Below are positions 9,905 to 20,707 of a DNA stretch of 64,000 nucleotides, piece by piece (the first letter of the stretch is position 1; every line of letters starts with the position of its first letter). This DNA is from Pseudomonas yamanorum (GTDB lineage Bacteria; Pseudomonadota; Gammaproteobacteria; Pseudomonadales; Pseudomonadaceae), in contig NZ_JACARE010000010.1 of NCBI RefSeq assembly GCF_013386765.1, forward strand, positions 307,006 to 371,005, given 5' to 3'. The translations under genes were made by a program, and so were the position numbers. A model generated the notes under the pieces. That model searched no databases. It was not told the origin of the DNA and was given only the letters and a program-made list of their open reading frames with translations.

Positions 9905-9930
9905 CTATAAATACTGTGCAACGTGCACAG
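9905..9930 (+). promoter_or_regulatory. Candidate promoter -10 and operator palindrome for codB
   Basis: A TATAAAT-like -10 box (9906-9912) is followed immediately by the perfect inverted repeat CTGTGCA-ACG-TGCACAG (9914-9930), about 85 bases before the codB start. A palindrome this close to a -10 box is well placed for control by a dimeric regulator, perhaps the PucR-type protein encoded in the same operon (inference). Confidence 0.5.
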
Positions 9931-10013
9931 CGCTGACCGTGCGCACGTCACTGCGTTGCAGTTGGCACGCCGGGTGCAATAGGCCTGCGTCACTCATTCA
10001 GGGAGAAAGGCAC

Positions 10014-11282
10014 ATGACGCAGAACGAACCGGGCAATGACTACCCTCTCAGCGAGGTGCCCATGCATGCCCGCAAAGGCCTGGCCTCCACCGCCATGGTG
10101 CTGCTGGGCTTTACCTTTTTTACCGCGACCATGTTCGCCGGCGGCAAATTGGGAGTGGCCTTCAGCTTCACCCAAATGCTCGGCGTCGTGGCCCTGGGTA
10201 ACCTGTTGTTGGGTATCTACGCCGCAGGGCTGGGTTACATCGCGTTCAAGAGCGGTTTGAATTCGGTACTGATGGGGCGCTTCTGCTTTGGCGAAGTGGG
10301 CAGCAAGCTGAGCGACTTGATCCTCGGTTTCACCCAGATCGGCTGGTACGCCTGGGGCACCGCCACGGCGGCCGTGGTGCTGGGCAAATATTTCGAATTG
10401 AGCCAGGGCAGCGTGCTCGGGCTGATGGTGCTGTTCGGCATGGTGTTCTGCGCGACGGCCTACGTGGGGTATCGCGGGCTGGAGATCCTGTCCTACATCG
10501 CCGTACCGGCCATGGGCATTTTGCTGTTTCTGTCGATGTGGGTGGCCACCGTCAAGGTCGGCGGTCTGGATGGGCTGTTGGCAGTAGTGCCGACCGGCGA
10601 GCTGGATCTGTCCACCGCCATCACGCTGGTGTTCGGCACCTTCGTCAGCGGCGCGACCCAGGCCACCAACTGGACGCGGTTCTCGCGCTCGGCCAAGGTC
10701 GCGGTGCTGGCCAGCCTGATCGGCTTCTTTATCGGCAATGGCTTGATGGTGCTGATTGGTGCCTATGGCGCCATCGTCTACCAGCAACCGGACGTGGTCG
10801 AAGTGTTGCTGCTGCAAGGTTTTGCCATGGCCGCCATGGCCATGCTGCTCCTGAATATCTGGAGCACCCAAGACAACACCATCTACAACTTCGCCGTCGC
10901 CGGCTGCAACCTGCTGCGCACCAAACGCCGCAAAACCGTGACCCTGGCCGGCGCGGTGATCGGCACCCTGCTGGCGCTGCTGGGCATGTACGACATGCTG
11001 GTGCCCTACCTGATCCTGCTGGGCACGGTGATTCCGCCGATCGGCGGGGTGATCATGGCGGACTTTTTCTATCGCTACCGCGGCCACTACCCGCGCCTGG
11101 CCGAGACGCGCCTGCCGGCATTCAACTGGCCCGGGCTGATCGCCTATGCCGTGGGCACGGTACTGGCCTTTCATTCGCCGTGGGTCGCTCCGCTGGTGGG
11201 GATTGTGGCGGCGTCGCTGACCTACATCGTGCTGACCAGCGTCCTGCGCGTGCGGGCACCGTTGGCTGACGCCCAGGCATGA
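10014..11282 (+). CDS. codB: Cytosine/purine permease CodB
   Basis: A 422-residue inner-membrane protein of the NCS1 nucleobase:cation symporter family with about twelve helices. It opens with YPLSEVPMHARKGLASTAMVLLGFTFF and contains the ATNWTRFSRSAK and STQDNTIYNFAVAGCNLLRT segments seen in cytosine permeases. The start is the ATG behind GGGAGAAAGGCAC; an upstream in-frame codon would add 42 non-membrane residues. It is the first gene of a three-gene operon with a regulator (4-base ATGA overlap) and cytosine deaminase. Cytosine imported here is deaminated to uracil and ammonia, so the operon serves nitrogen and pyrimidine salvage. Confidence 0.93.
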   Translation: MTQNEPGNDYPLSEVPMHARKGLASTAMVLLGFTFFTATMFAGGKLGVAFSFTQMLGVVALGNLLLGIYAAGLGYIAFKSGLNSVLMGRFCFGEVGSKLSDLILGFTQIGWYAWGTATAAVVLGKYFELSQGSVLGLMVLFGMVFCATAYVGYRGLEILSYIAVPAMGILLFLSMWVATVKVGGLDGLLAVVPTGELDLSTAITLVFGTFVSGATQATNWTRFSRSAKVAVLASLIGFFIGNGLMVLIGAYGAIVYQQPDVVEVLLLQGFAMAAMAMLLLNIWSTQDNTIYNFAVAGCNLLRTKRRKTVTLAGAVIGTLLALLGMYDMLVPYLILLGTVIPPIGGVIMADFFYRYRGHYPRLAETRLPAFNWPGLIAYAVGTVLAFHSPWVAPLVGIVAASLTYIVLTSVLRVRAPLADAQA

Positions 11283-12496
11283 GCCTGACCATCGCCGATG
11301 TGCTGGCCTTGCCCGGGCTGGAGTCGATGTGCCTGCGGGCCGGGGAAGCCGGCCTGGAGAACGCGGTGCGCTGGCCCTATGTGGCGGAAAACAGCGGCAT
11401 CGCCGAATGGGTGCTGGGGGGCGAACTGGTGTTCATCACCGGTATCAATCACCCCCGGGATGAGGCCAACCTGCTGGTGTTGCTGGACGAGGCCTGTCAG
11501 CGCCAGGTCGCCGGGCTGGTGATTCTCACGGGAGCGGACTATATCCAGGCGATCCCGCAGCGCTTGCTGGAAGCCGCGCAAGACGCGGGCATGCCGCTGA
11601 TCGAGCAGCCGTACTCGTTGAAGATGGTGCTGGTGACCCAGGCCATCGGTTCGGCGTTGATCCAGTCGCAACAGTTGGGGCGCTCGCGGCACGATGTATT
11701 GGAACGCCTGCTGGCCGGTGACTATCAATCCCTGGATTTGCTGCTGCACCGCGCCGCGCAATTGGGCATGCCGTTGGCCGGGCATTGGCAGCTCGTCCAG
11801 TTGCAGCTGGACGGCAGCGATGCACTGTTTGCCCAAGGCGAGGCGCCGGTGGTCGAAGCACAGCTGGCCCGTCAGCACGATGCCATTACCCGTCGTCTGC
11901 GCCAGTTTTCCGCGCAGCATCCGTCGCGTTTGCCCGTGCAGGGGCGTGCCGGGCAATGGACAATGCTGTTGCCTGCGGCCGACGCAGGCGAGGCATTGGC
12001 CAACCGTCAGTTGTTGGCGGGCTGGTTGAAAGCGCTGAACCTGCGCCTGGCGCCGCTGAAACTGTTTATCGGCCTGAGTGCCGCCGCGCACCCGCCCGCT
12101 CGCCTGGCCCAGGCCCTGGACGAAGCGCGCCAGGCGTTGGCGGCGGCGCGGCGGTTCAGTGAGCGCGCCGGGTTGTGTGTCTACGATGAGCTGGGGGTAC
12201 TCAAGTTGCTCAGCGGCGTACGTGATCGCGCCGTGCTCGACCAGTTTCTCAACGAACGCCTGGGGCCGCTGTTGCGCCACGACCTGCACCATGGCCCAAG
12301 CCTGATGCCAACCCTGGAGGCCTGGTTCCACGAGAATGGTAACCTTGTGGCCGCCGCCCAGCGGCTGGCGGTTCACCGCAACACCCTGACGCACCGCGTC
12401 CAGCGCATCGAAGCCCTGTGCGGGCTGACGCTGGACAATTCTTATGACCGCCTGGACATCGGCATCGCGCTGATGATCTGGCGGCTGTCTGCCTGA
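11279..12496 (+). CDS. PucR-family transcriptional regulator
   Basis: A 405-residue cytoplasmic regulator with an N-terminal PucR domain (LTIADVLALPGLESMCLRAG ... FITGINH), a middle GGDEF-like linker region, and a C-terminal PucR-type helix-turn-helix (FHENGNLVAAAQRLAVHRNTLTHRVQRIEALCGL, about 345-380). PucR proteins control purine and related nitrogen-compound genes. It overlaps codB by 4 bases and sits 27 bases before codA, so it most likely senses cytosine or a related base and controls this operon. The palindrome at 9914-9930 is a candidate binding site. Confidence 0.88.
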   Translation: MSLTIADVLALPGLESMCLRAGEAGLENAVRWPYVAENSGIAEWVLGGELVFITGINHPRDEANLLVLLDEACQRQVAGLVILTGADYIQAIPQRLLEAAQDAGMPLIEQPYSLKMVLVTQAIGSALIQSQQLGRSRHDVLERLLAGDYQSLDLLLHRAAQLGMPLAGHWQLVQLQLDGSDALFAQGEAPVVEAQLARQHDAITRRLRQFSAQHPSRLPVQGRAGQWTMLLPAADAGEALANRQLLAGWLKALNLRLAPLKLFIGLSAAAHPPARLAQALDEARQALAAARRFSERAGLCVYDELGVLKLLSGVRDRAVLDQFLNERLGPLLRHDLHHGPSLMPTLEAWFHENGNLVAAAQRLAVHRNTLTHRVQRIEALCGLTLDNSYDRLDIGIALMIWRLSA

Positions 12497-12523
12497 CTGT
12501 TTTTTGCCAAGAGGAACTTGCCC

Positions 12524-13759
12524 ATGCACATCATCAACGCCCGCCTGCGCAACCGTGAAGGCCTGCATGATCTGCACCTGGAACACGGCCGGATCGCCAG
12601 CATCACCCAACAAGGCGCGGCGCCCATCGCAGGCCCCGACGACCTGGACGCCGCCGGCAACCTGGTGGTGCCACCCTTCGTCGAACCGCACATCCACCTC
12701 GACGCCACCCTGACCGCCGGCGAACCCCGCTGGAACATGAGCGGCACATTGTTTGAAGGCATCGAGTGCTGGGGCGAACGCAAGGCCACCATCACCCTGG
12801 AAGACACCAAGACCCGCGCCAGGAAAACCATCCAGACCCTGGCCGCCCATGGCATCCAGCATGTGCGCACCCATGTCGACGTCACCGACCCGGACCTCAC
12901 CGCGCTCAAGGCGATGCTTGAAGTGCGCGAGGAAAGCACCCACCTCATCGACCTGCAAATCGTCGCGTTCCCCCAGGAAGGCATCGAGTCCTACCGCAAT
13001 GGCCGCGAGCTGATGGAAGAAGCTATCCGCTTGGGCGCCGACGTGATCGGCGGCATCCCGCACTTTGAATACACCCGCGACCAAGGGGTGAGTTCGGTGA
13101 AGTTCCTGATGGACCTGGCCGAGCGCACCGGTTGCCTGGTGGACGTGCACTGCGACGAAACCGACGACCCTCATTCGCGCTTTCTCGAAGTGCTGGCCGA
13201 AGAAGCCCGCAGCCGCGACATGGGCGCCCGCGTGACCGCCAGCCACACCACGGCCATGGGCTCTTACGACAACGCCTACTGCGCCAAGCTCTTCCGCCTG
13301 CTGGGCCACTCTGGCATCAGCTTTGTCTCCTGCCCCACCGAAAGCATTCACTTGCAGGGCCGCTTCGACACCTTCCCGAAACGCCGAGGCGTGACCCGGG
13401 TCAACGAACTGCTGGAAGCCGGCATGAACGTCTGCTTCGGCCAGGACTCCATCGTCGATCCCTGGTATCCCCTGGGTAACGGCAACATCCTGCGGGTGCT
13501 GGAAGCCGGCTTGCATATCTGCCACATGCTCGGCTATCGCAACCTGCAAAGCGCCCTGGACCTGGTCACCGACAACAGCGCCAAGGCCATGGCCCTGGGA
13601 GATCGTTATGGCCTGGAACCGGGACGCCCGGCGAACCTGTTGATCCTGTCGGCGGACAGCGACTATGAAGTGATTCGCAGCCAGGGCTTGCCGTTGTATT
13701 CGATTCGCGCGGGCAAAGTGTTGATGAAACGCCGGCCGGCGCAGGTGGAGTTTTTATAA
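12524..13759 (+). CDS. codA: Cytosine deaminase CodA
   Basis: A 411-residue amidohydrolase that converts cytosine to uracil and ammonia. Visible motifs: metal ligands H56-x-H58 in EPHIHLDATLTAGEPRWN, the family-specific GTLFEGIECWGERK, VDVHCDETDDPHSR, the metal His in ASHTTAMGSYDNAYC, and GQDSIVDPWYPLGNGN with the catalytic Asp. The start is the ATG with GAGGAACTTGCCC upstream; a TTG two codons earlier is less likely. It is the last gene of codB-regulator-codA. Its stop overlaps the convergent DapF-like gene by 6 bases, so no separate terminator fits between them. Confidence 0.95.
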   Translation: MHIINARLRNREGLHDLHLEHGRIASITQQGAAPIAGPDDLDAAGNLVVPPFVEPHIHLDATLTAGEPRWNMSGTLFEGIECWGERKATITLEDTKTRARKTIQTLAAHGIQHVRTHVDVTDPDLTALKAMLEVREESTHLIDLQIVAFPQEGIESYRNGRELMEEAIRLGADVIGGIPHFEYTRDQGVSSVKFLMDLAERTGCLVDVHCDETDDPHSRFLEVLAEEARSRDMGARVTASHTTAMGSYDNAYCAKLFRLLGHSGISFVSCPTESIHLQGRFDTFPKRRGVTRVNELLEAGMNVCFGQDSIVDPWYPLGNGNILRVLEAGLHICHMLGYRNLQSALDLVTDNSAKAMALGDRYGLEPGRPANLLILSADSDYEVIRSQGLPLYSIRAGKVLMKRRPAQVEFL

Positions 13760-14737
13760 ACGCCGCGCCGTTCCGAACAGGCTGACGCTCAGCAACTCCC
13801 CCGCGTCAGCCTGCAAGCGCACCGGTGCCGTACCGCCGGGCATCACCACCGCCACCTCACCCGCCGTCACCCATCCTACAGACCAGGCGGCGCAAGCCAC
13901 GGCACTCGCGCTGGTCCCGGAGGACGCCGTTGGCCCCTCGCCGCGCTCAAACACCCGGGCGATGACACGGTTGCCGGAATCCCGGGCGCCCCATTGCAGG
14001 TTGACCCCGGAAATACAGGGCTGACCCGCCCCGGCAGGCGGCGCAAAAGCGATTGCCCTCAGCGAATCGAACAACCCTGGCTGGAGCATCTGCGCATTGT
14101 CCGGCAACGCCGATGCATCCTGCACCAGCGTCACACAATGAGGATTGCCCACTCGCACAAACTGGCTGTGATTCCACGCAGTGTTCAGTGCAGACAGTGG
14201 TGAGACATGGCTCACCTCGGTCCCCTCAAGCGAGACCACACCCACCCCAACCGCCCCCACCGCCGAAGGCCCGAACCCGGGACGCCCCAACGCCAGCCAA
14301 AAGCCCTGGACCTGTTCGTACTGCGCAGGCTCAACCTGTGTGATCACCGGTGACACTGCATCCGCCTTGTCGTGATGCACCCGCAGGTCACAGCCCTGCG
14401 TCATCAACCCTTGGTCGGTCAACGACTGGGCAAAAATCGTCAGCCCATTGCCACTGCGCTCGGCCAGGGAACCGTCGGTGTTGACGATCAACAGGTCGAA
14501 GGGCGGTGCGGCCTGAAACGGCCCCACCAACAAGCCGTCGCAGCGATGCTCTTTGGCCCCAGCCGGGCGTGGCAAAGAACCCCACTCGCATTCGGCGGCA
14601 ACCGCCGCCAACGCCCAAGCATCGCGGGTGCCCGCGGCCAAGGCGGCGTCATCCGGCACGTCGATGCCTTTGCTGCGCAACAGTGCCGGGGTCGCCACGC
14701 CGTAAATATTGCCGCGAGCGTCATAGAACACGGTCAT
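13754..14737 (-). CDS. DapF-fold epimerase-like protein lacking both catalytic cysteines
   Basis: A 327-residue protein with the two-lobed diaminopimelate-epimerase architecture. The first signature NTDGSLAERSGNG and the second EGPTASSGTSASA align with NxDGSxAxMCGNG and GETxACGTGA of DapF, but Ser95 and Ser273 stand where both catalytic cysteines should be. It is therefore unlikely to be the lysine/peptidoglycan DapF. It may be an isomerase with a different mechanism or a dehydratase. Its ATG overlaps the stop of the GntR regulator gene (ATGA), so it is translated with that regulator and divergent from the fucose operon. A role in sugar-acid or hydroxy-acid metabolism is possible but unproven. 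Confidence 0.75.
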   Translation of the reverse strand: MTVFYDARGNIYGVATPALLRSKGIDVPDDAALAAGTRDAWALAAVAAECEWGSLPRPAGAKEHRCDGLLVGPFQAAPPFDLLIVNTDGSLAERSGNGLTIFAQSLTDQGLMTQGCDLRVHHDKADAVSPVITQVEPAQYEQVQGFWLALGRPGFGPSAVGAVGVGVVSLEGTEVSHVSPLSALNTAWNHSQFVRVGNPHCVTLVQDASALPDNAQMLQPGLFDSLRAIAFAPPAGAGQPCISGVNLQWGARDSGNRVIARVFERGEGPTASSGTSASAVACAAWSVGWVTAGEVAVVMPGGTAPVRLQADAGELLSVSLFGTARRL

Positions 14738-15495
14738 TGCGCCGTCCGCATGAAAATCCGCACCACCTCTTCGAGGTGCTTGCGCATGGCCTGTCGCGCA
14801 CCTTCCACGTCCCGCTGTTCCAGGGCGTCGAGGATCTTGCGATGCTCGTCTTCCGAGCGATGCGGCATGTCATCCGAGGTGTAATGCGCCTGCAACCGCT
14901 GGAACATGCTGCCGTAACGATGCCCCAGCAAGTGCGCAATCATCAGCGCATACGCCGGATTGCCCGAGGCCTGGGCAATACGGATGTGAAACAGCCGGTC
15001 GCCCGGATGGGTATGGGAGCCTTCGCGGTTGTCCTGCACGTTGCGCTCGAACGCCTCGCGAATACCCGCCAGCTCTTCGTCGGTGGCATGTTTGGCCGCC
15101 AAAGCAGCCGCTTCCGGCTCAATCAGGCGACGGGCCTGGAGCAACGAAAACGGTGGAATCTCGGCATTGAAGTCGACGTGCAGGTTGAGCTCCGGATCGA
15201 ACTCCTTCCATTGATCCCGGGTGGCCTGAGCCATCACCGGTTCCTGGCTGACTTTCGGTTGCACGGGTTCGCACACCAGCACGCCGTTGCCCACCCGCAC
15301 GTCCACCAGGCCGATCACCTCCAGGGCAATCATCGCCTCACGCACGGAGGCGCGACTCACCCCCAACAGTTTGGCCAGCTCCCGCTCAGCCGGCAGGCGA
15401 CTGCCCGGTGGAAATTCTCCGCTGTCGATCAACGCCCGCAACTGGTCGGCAATCTGTCGATAAAGACGTTGGTTATCAATTACTTGAAATGGCAT
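14734..15495 (-). CDS. FadR-subfamily GntR transcriptional regulator
   Basis: The 253-residue protein has an N-terminal winged helix (LYRQIADQLRALIDSGEFPPGSRLPAERELAKLLGVSRASVREAMIALE, about 10-60) and a C-terminal all-helical FCD ligand domain with the usual metal-binding His residues (about 160-225, HPGDRLFHIRIAQASGN). It lies divergent from the L-fucose operon; two identical palindromes (15592-15606, 15684-15698) in the shared region fit a GntR dimer site. It probably represses the operon until a pathway intermediate such as L-fuconate or 2-keto-3-deoxy-L-fuconate binds. Confidence 0.88.
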   Translation of the reverse strand: MPFQVIDNQRLYRQIADQLRALIDSGEFPPGSRLPAERELAKLLGVSRASVREAMIALEVIGLVDVRVGNGVLVCEPVQPKVSQEPVMAQATRDQWKEFDPELNLHVDFNAEIPPFSLLQARRLIEPEAAALAAKHATDEELAGIREAFERNVQDNREGSHTHPGDRLFHIRIAQASGNPAYALMIAHLLGHRYGSMFQRLQAHYTSDDMPHRSEDEHRKILDALEQRDVEGARQAMRKHLEEVVRIFMRTAQ

Positions 15496-15591
15496 CTAGG
15501 CTCAGCTCGATTCATGCATGGCACGGTCCAGATGATCAACCCGCGAAAAAGCCGCTTGTTGACCGAGAAGACCCATGCTAAAAATTGGATC

Positions 15592-15606
15592 AATGGCCTG
15601 ACCATT
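15592..15606. promoter_or_regulatory. Palindromic operator, copy 1 (GntR site)
   Basis: AATGGCCTGACCATT is an inverted repeat, here extended to CAATGG-CCTGA-CCATTG, in the divergent region between the GntR gene (starts 15495) and the SDR gene (starts 15730). The same 15 bases recur at 15684-15698, 92 bases away. Identical spacer sequence in both copies argues for one regulator binding both. Confidence 0.75.
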
Positions 15607-15683
15607 GGATCGTTTCCAGTGTGCTGATCATAGCAAACCCTCACAGGTTCGCTATGCCGCAGATGCAGGCGTTTTACGCCCTT

Positions 15684-15698
15684 AATGGCCTGACCATT
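15684..15698. promoter_or_regulatory. Palindromic operator, copy 2 (GntR site)
   Basis: A second exact copy of AATGGCCTGACCATT, lying 31 bases before the first start codon of the fucose operon, where binding would block its promoter or early elongation. Copy 1 lies nearer the regulator gene, so the pair can control both directions, possibly by looping. Confidence 0.75.
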
Positions 15699-15729
15699 GA
15701 GCCAATAATAACAATCAAGGGAGTCTGTC

Positions 15730-16470
15730 ATGGACCTCACCGGTAAACGCGTGCTGATCACCGCCGCCGCCCAGGGCATTGGCCGCGCCAGCGTCGAAGC
15801 CTACCTGGCGGCTGGCGCGGAAGTGATTGCAGCCGACATCAATCAACAAGCGCTCGCCAACCTGCCGGGTGCGCAAACGGTGGTACTGGATGTCACCGAC
15901 GCCAGCGCCATCCAGCGCCTCGCTGCCGAGATCGGCCCTCTCGATGTGCTGTTCAACTGCGCAGGCGTAGTGCACGCCGGCAACATACTCGAGTGCCCGG
16001 AAAGCGACTGGACCTTTGCCCTGGACCTGAACGTCACCGCCATGTACCGCATGATCCGCGCGTTTCTGCCGGGAATGCTGGCGGCGGGCGGTGGCTCGAT
16101 CATCAACATGTCGTCGGTGGCCTCCAGCCTCAAGGGCGTGCCCAACCGCTTTGCCTACTGCGCCAGCAAGGCTGCGGTCATCGGCCTGACCAAATCCGTC
16201 GCGGCCGATTTTGTCACCCAACGCATTCGCTGCAACGCCATCTGCCCGGGCACGGTGGAGTCGCCGTCGCTGCAGCAACGCATCATCGAACAAGCCAGCC
16301 GTGAAGGCCGCCAACAGGACGAGGTGTACGCCGCCTTCACTGCGCGCCAGCCGATGGGCCGCCTGGGCACACCCCAGGAAATCGCCCAGTTGGCGCTGTA
16401 CCTTGGCTCCGACGCCAGCGCGTTTACCACTGGCACCACCCAAGTCATTGACGGCGGCTGGAGCAACTGA
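15730..16470 (+). CDS. SDR dehydrogenase, probable 2-keto-3-deoxy-L-fuconate 4-dehydrogenase
   Basis: A 246-residue short-chain dehydrogenase: a cofactor motif AAAQGIGRA near the N terminus, NCAG (about 76-79), the active-site Ser-Tyr143-Lys147 set in YCASK, and a C terminus GTTQVIDGGWSN. Being first in the L-fucose operon and followed by a fumarylacetoacetate-type hydrolase, it most likely oxidises 2-keto-3-deoxy-L-fuconate to 2,4-diketo-3-deoxy-L-fuconate with NAD+. AAGGGAG precedes the ATG. The other SDR of the operon (19539-20312) is assigned the fucose dehydrogenase step; the two assignments could in principle be swapped. Confidence 0.85.
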   Translation: MDLTGKRVLITAAAQGIGRASVEAYLAAGAEVIAADINQQALANLPGAQTVVLDVTDASAIQRLAAEIGPLDVLFNCAGVVHAGNILECPESDWTFALDLNVTAMYRMIRAFLPGMLAAGGGSIINMSSVASSLKGVPNRFAYCASKAAVIGLTKSVAADFVTQRIRCNAICPGTVESPSLQQRIIEQASREGRQQDEVYAAFTARQPMGRLGTPQEIAQLALYLGSDASAFTTGTTQVIDGGWSN

Positions 16471-16500
16471 CCGCCCACTTGCGAATCAAGAGGATTACTC

Positions 16501-17346
16501 ATGAAATTGCTGCGCTACGGTGAAAAAGGCCAGGAACGCCCGGCCCTGCTGGACGCTGAGGGTCGCCTGCGTGACTTGTCCGCCCACATCAGTGATGTCG
16601 CAGGCGAAGCCCTGCTGCCGCACAACCTCGCTCGCCTGCAAGACCTCGACCCCACGAGCCTGCCCCTGGTACCGGGCAACCCGCGCTTGGGCGCCTGTGT
16701 CGGCCAGGTGGGAAAATTCATCTGCATCGGCCTGAACTACGCCGATCACGCCGCCGAAACCGGCGCGCCGATACCCGACGAACCGATCATCTTCAACAAG
16801 TGGACCAGCGCCATCGTCGGCCCCAACGACAACATCGAGATCCCCCGCCACTCCACCAAGACCGACTGGGAAGTCGAACTGGGCGTGGTGATCGGCCAGG
16901 GCGGCCGTTACATCGAAGAAAGCCAGGCCATGCAGCACGTGGCCGGATACTGCGTGATCAACGACGTCTCCGAACGTGAGTTCCAACTGGAGCGCGGCGG
17001 CACCTGGGACAAGGGCAAGGGCTGCGATACCTTCGGCCCGCTGGGCCCGTGGCTGGTGAGCCGGGATGAAATCGCCGACCCGCATCAACTGTCGATCTGG
17101 CTGGAAGTCGACGGCCACCGCTACCAGAACGGCAACACCCGCACGATGATTTTCCAGATTCCGAAATTGATCAGCTACCTCAGCCAGTTCATGAGCCTGC
17201 AGCCGGGGGATGTGATTTCCACCGGCACCCCGCCCGGTGTCGGCCTGGGGATCAAGCCCGTGCCGGTCTACCTCAAGCCCGGGCAAAAGATCCGCCTGGG
17301 CATTGAAGGCCTTGGCGAACAGAACCAGACCACGGTCGACGCCTGA
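16501..17346 (+). CDS. Fumarylacetoacetate hydrolase family, probable 2,4-diketo-3-deoxy-L-fuconate hydrolase
   Basis: A 281-residue FAH-fold enzyme. The metal-binding acidic residues are present (E124, E126 in TDWEVELGVVIG and D155 in INDVSERE), with GLNYADHA and the late STGTPPGVGLG turn. In the oxidative L-fucose route this class splits 2,4-diketo-3-deoxy-L-fuconate into pyruvate and L-lactate, which fits its place between the SDR and the fuconate dehydratase genes (30 and 20 bases apart). The function is assigned mainly from that context, since FAH-family sequences alone do not fix the substrate. Confidence 0.85.
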   Translation: MKLLRYGEKGQERPALLDAEGRLRDLSAHISDVAGEALLPHNLARLQDLDPTSLPLVPGNPRLGACVGQVGKFICIGLNYADHAAETGAPIPDEPIIFNKWTSAIVGPNDNIEIPRHSTKTDWEVELGVVIGQGGRYIEESQAMQHVAGYCVINDVSEREFQLERGGTWDKGKGCDTFGPLGPWLVSRDEIADPHQLSIWLEVDGHRYQNGNTRTMIFQIPKLISYLSQFMSLQPGDVISTGTPPGVGLGIKPVPVYLKPGQKIRLGIEGLGEQNQTTVDA

Positions 17347-17366
17347 CAAGAGCCAAGGAGCCGTTC

Positions 17367-18644
17367 ATGACCACCATTACCGCGATTCGCGTCGAAGATA
17401 TCCGCTTTCCTACGTCCCAGTCCCTGGACGGTTCCGACGCCATGAACCCGGACCCGGACTACTCGGCCGCCTATGTGATTCTGCAGACCGACAACCCGGC
17501 GCTCGAAGGCCATGGCCTGACCTTCACCATCGGCCGCGGCAACGAGATTTGCTGCGCGGCGATCCAGGCCATGCAGCCGTTGCTGGTGGGCTTGACCCTG
17601 GAATGGATCGCCGAAGACATGGGCCGCTTCTGGCGCCATGTCACCAGTGACAGCCAGTTGCGCTGGATCGGCCCGGACAAAGGCGCTATTCACCTGGCCA
17701 CCGGCGCAATCGTCAATGCCGCGTGGGATTTGTGGGCCAAGGCCGAAGGAAAGCCCTTATGGCGCCTGGTAGCCGACATGAGCCCGGAACAACTGGTGCG
17801 CTGCATCGACTTCCGCTACATCACCGACTGCATCACCTCCAGCGAAGCCCTGGCCTTGCTGCGCCAGCGCGCCGAAGGCAAGGCTGAACGCCTGGCCAAC
17901 CTGCAAGCCAATGGCTACCCCTGCTACACCACCTCCGCCGGCTGGCTCGGTTATGGCGACGAAAAGCTGCGCCGCTTGTGCCAGGAAGCGGTGGATGCCG
18001 GGTTCAATCACGTCAAGCTCAAGGTCGGCCACGACCTGCAGGACGACCTGCGCCGCGTGCGCATCGCCCGTGAGGTGCTGGGGCCGGACCGTCAATTGAT
18101 GATCGATGCCAACCAGGTGTGGGAAGTCGACACCGCCATCGACTGGGTGCGCGAACTGGCGTTTGCCAAGCCATGGTTTATCGAGGAACCCACCAGCCCC
18201 GACGACATCGAAGGCCATCGCAAGATTCGCCAGGGTGTGGCGCCGGTCAAGGTCGCCACCGGAGAGATGTGCCAGAACCGGATCATCTTCAAGCAATTGA
18301 TCATGCGCGAAGCCATCGATGTGGTGCAGATTGACGCCTGCCGCCTGGGTGGGGTCAACGAGGTGCTGGCGGTGATGCTGATGGCGGCCAAGTACGGCCT
18401 GCCGGTATGCCCGCATGCCGGCGGCGTCGGGCTTTGCGAGTACGTGCAGCACCTGTCGATGATCGACTACCTGTGCATCGCCGGTACCCACGAAGGCCGG
18501 GTGATCGAGTATGTCGACCACTTGCACGAGCATTTCGAGGAACCTTGCGTGGTACGCGGCGCTGCCTATCTGCCGCCGCAGGCTCCGGGTTTTTCGATCC
18601 AGATGAAAGCCGCGTCCCGGGAGCAATACCGCCACCGGCCGTGA
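17367..18644 (+). CDS. L-fuconate dehydratase (enolase superfamily)
   Basis: The 425-residue protein opens with the RFPTSQSLDGSDAMNPDPD region that is distinctive of L-fuconate dehydratases as known from Xanthomonas. The enolase-superfamily set is complete: K217-x-K219 (HVKLKVG), metal ligands D247, E273/E274 and E300, and catalytic His350 (VCPHAGGVG). It removes water from L-fuconate to give 2-keto-3-deoxy-L-fuconate in the cytoplasm. AAGGAGCC precedes the ATG. This is the most diagnostic gene of the operon and the main reason for calling it L-fucose rather than L-rhamnose catabolism. Confidence 0.92.
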   Translation: MTTITAIRVEDIRFPTSQSLDGSDAMNPDPDYSAAYVILQTDNPALEGHGLTFTIGRGNEICCAAIQAMQPLLVGLTLEWIAEDMGRFWRHVTSDSQLRWIGPDKGAIHLATGAIVNAAWDLWAKAEGKPLWRLVADMSPEQLVRCIDFRYITDCITSSEALALLRQRAEGKAERLANLQANGYPCYTTSAGWLGYGDEKLRRLCQEAVDAGFNHVKLKVGHDLQDDLRRVRIAREVLGPDRQLMIDANQVWEVDTAIDWVRELAFAKPWFIEEPTSPDDIEGHRKIRQGVAPVKVATGEMCQNRIIFKQLIMREAIDVVQIDACRLGGVNEVLAVMLMAAKYGLPVCPHAGGVGLCEYVQHLSMIDYLCIAGTHEGRVIEYVDHLHEHFEEPCVVRGAAYLPPQAPGFSIQMKAASREQYRHRP

Positions 18645-18681
18645 GCTGAAACGCAATTTGAATGGACGGAGCACAATAATA

Positions 18682-20656
<1,975 letters not shown>

Positions 20657-20707
20657 TACCCGCTGCATCGCACGCCTTGATCCCATAAAAACAACAGGAG
20701 AAGCGTC

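Noticed and set aside
11222..13549. Open frame of about 775 codons opposite the end of codB, the regulator and codA
   Set aside because: Spans three confident sense genes, with no domain and no ribosome site.
13754..14737. Diaminopimelate epimerase for lysine synthesis
   Set aside because: Both catalytic cysteines are serine and it sits in a regulator operon; kept as DapF-fold protein instead.
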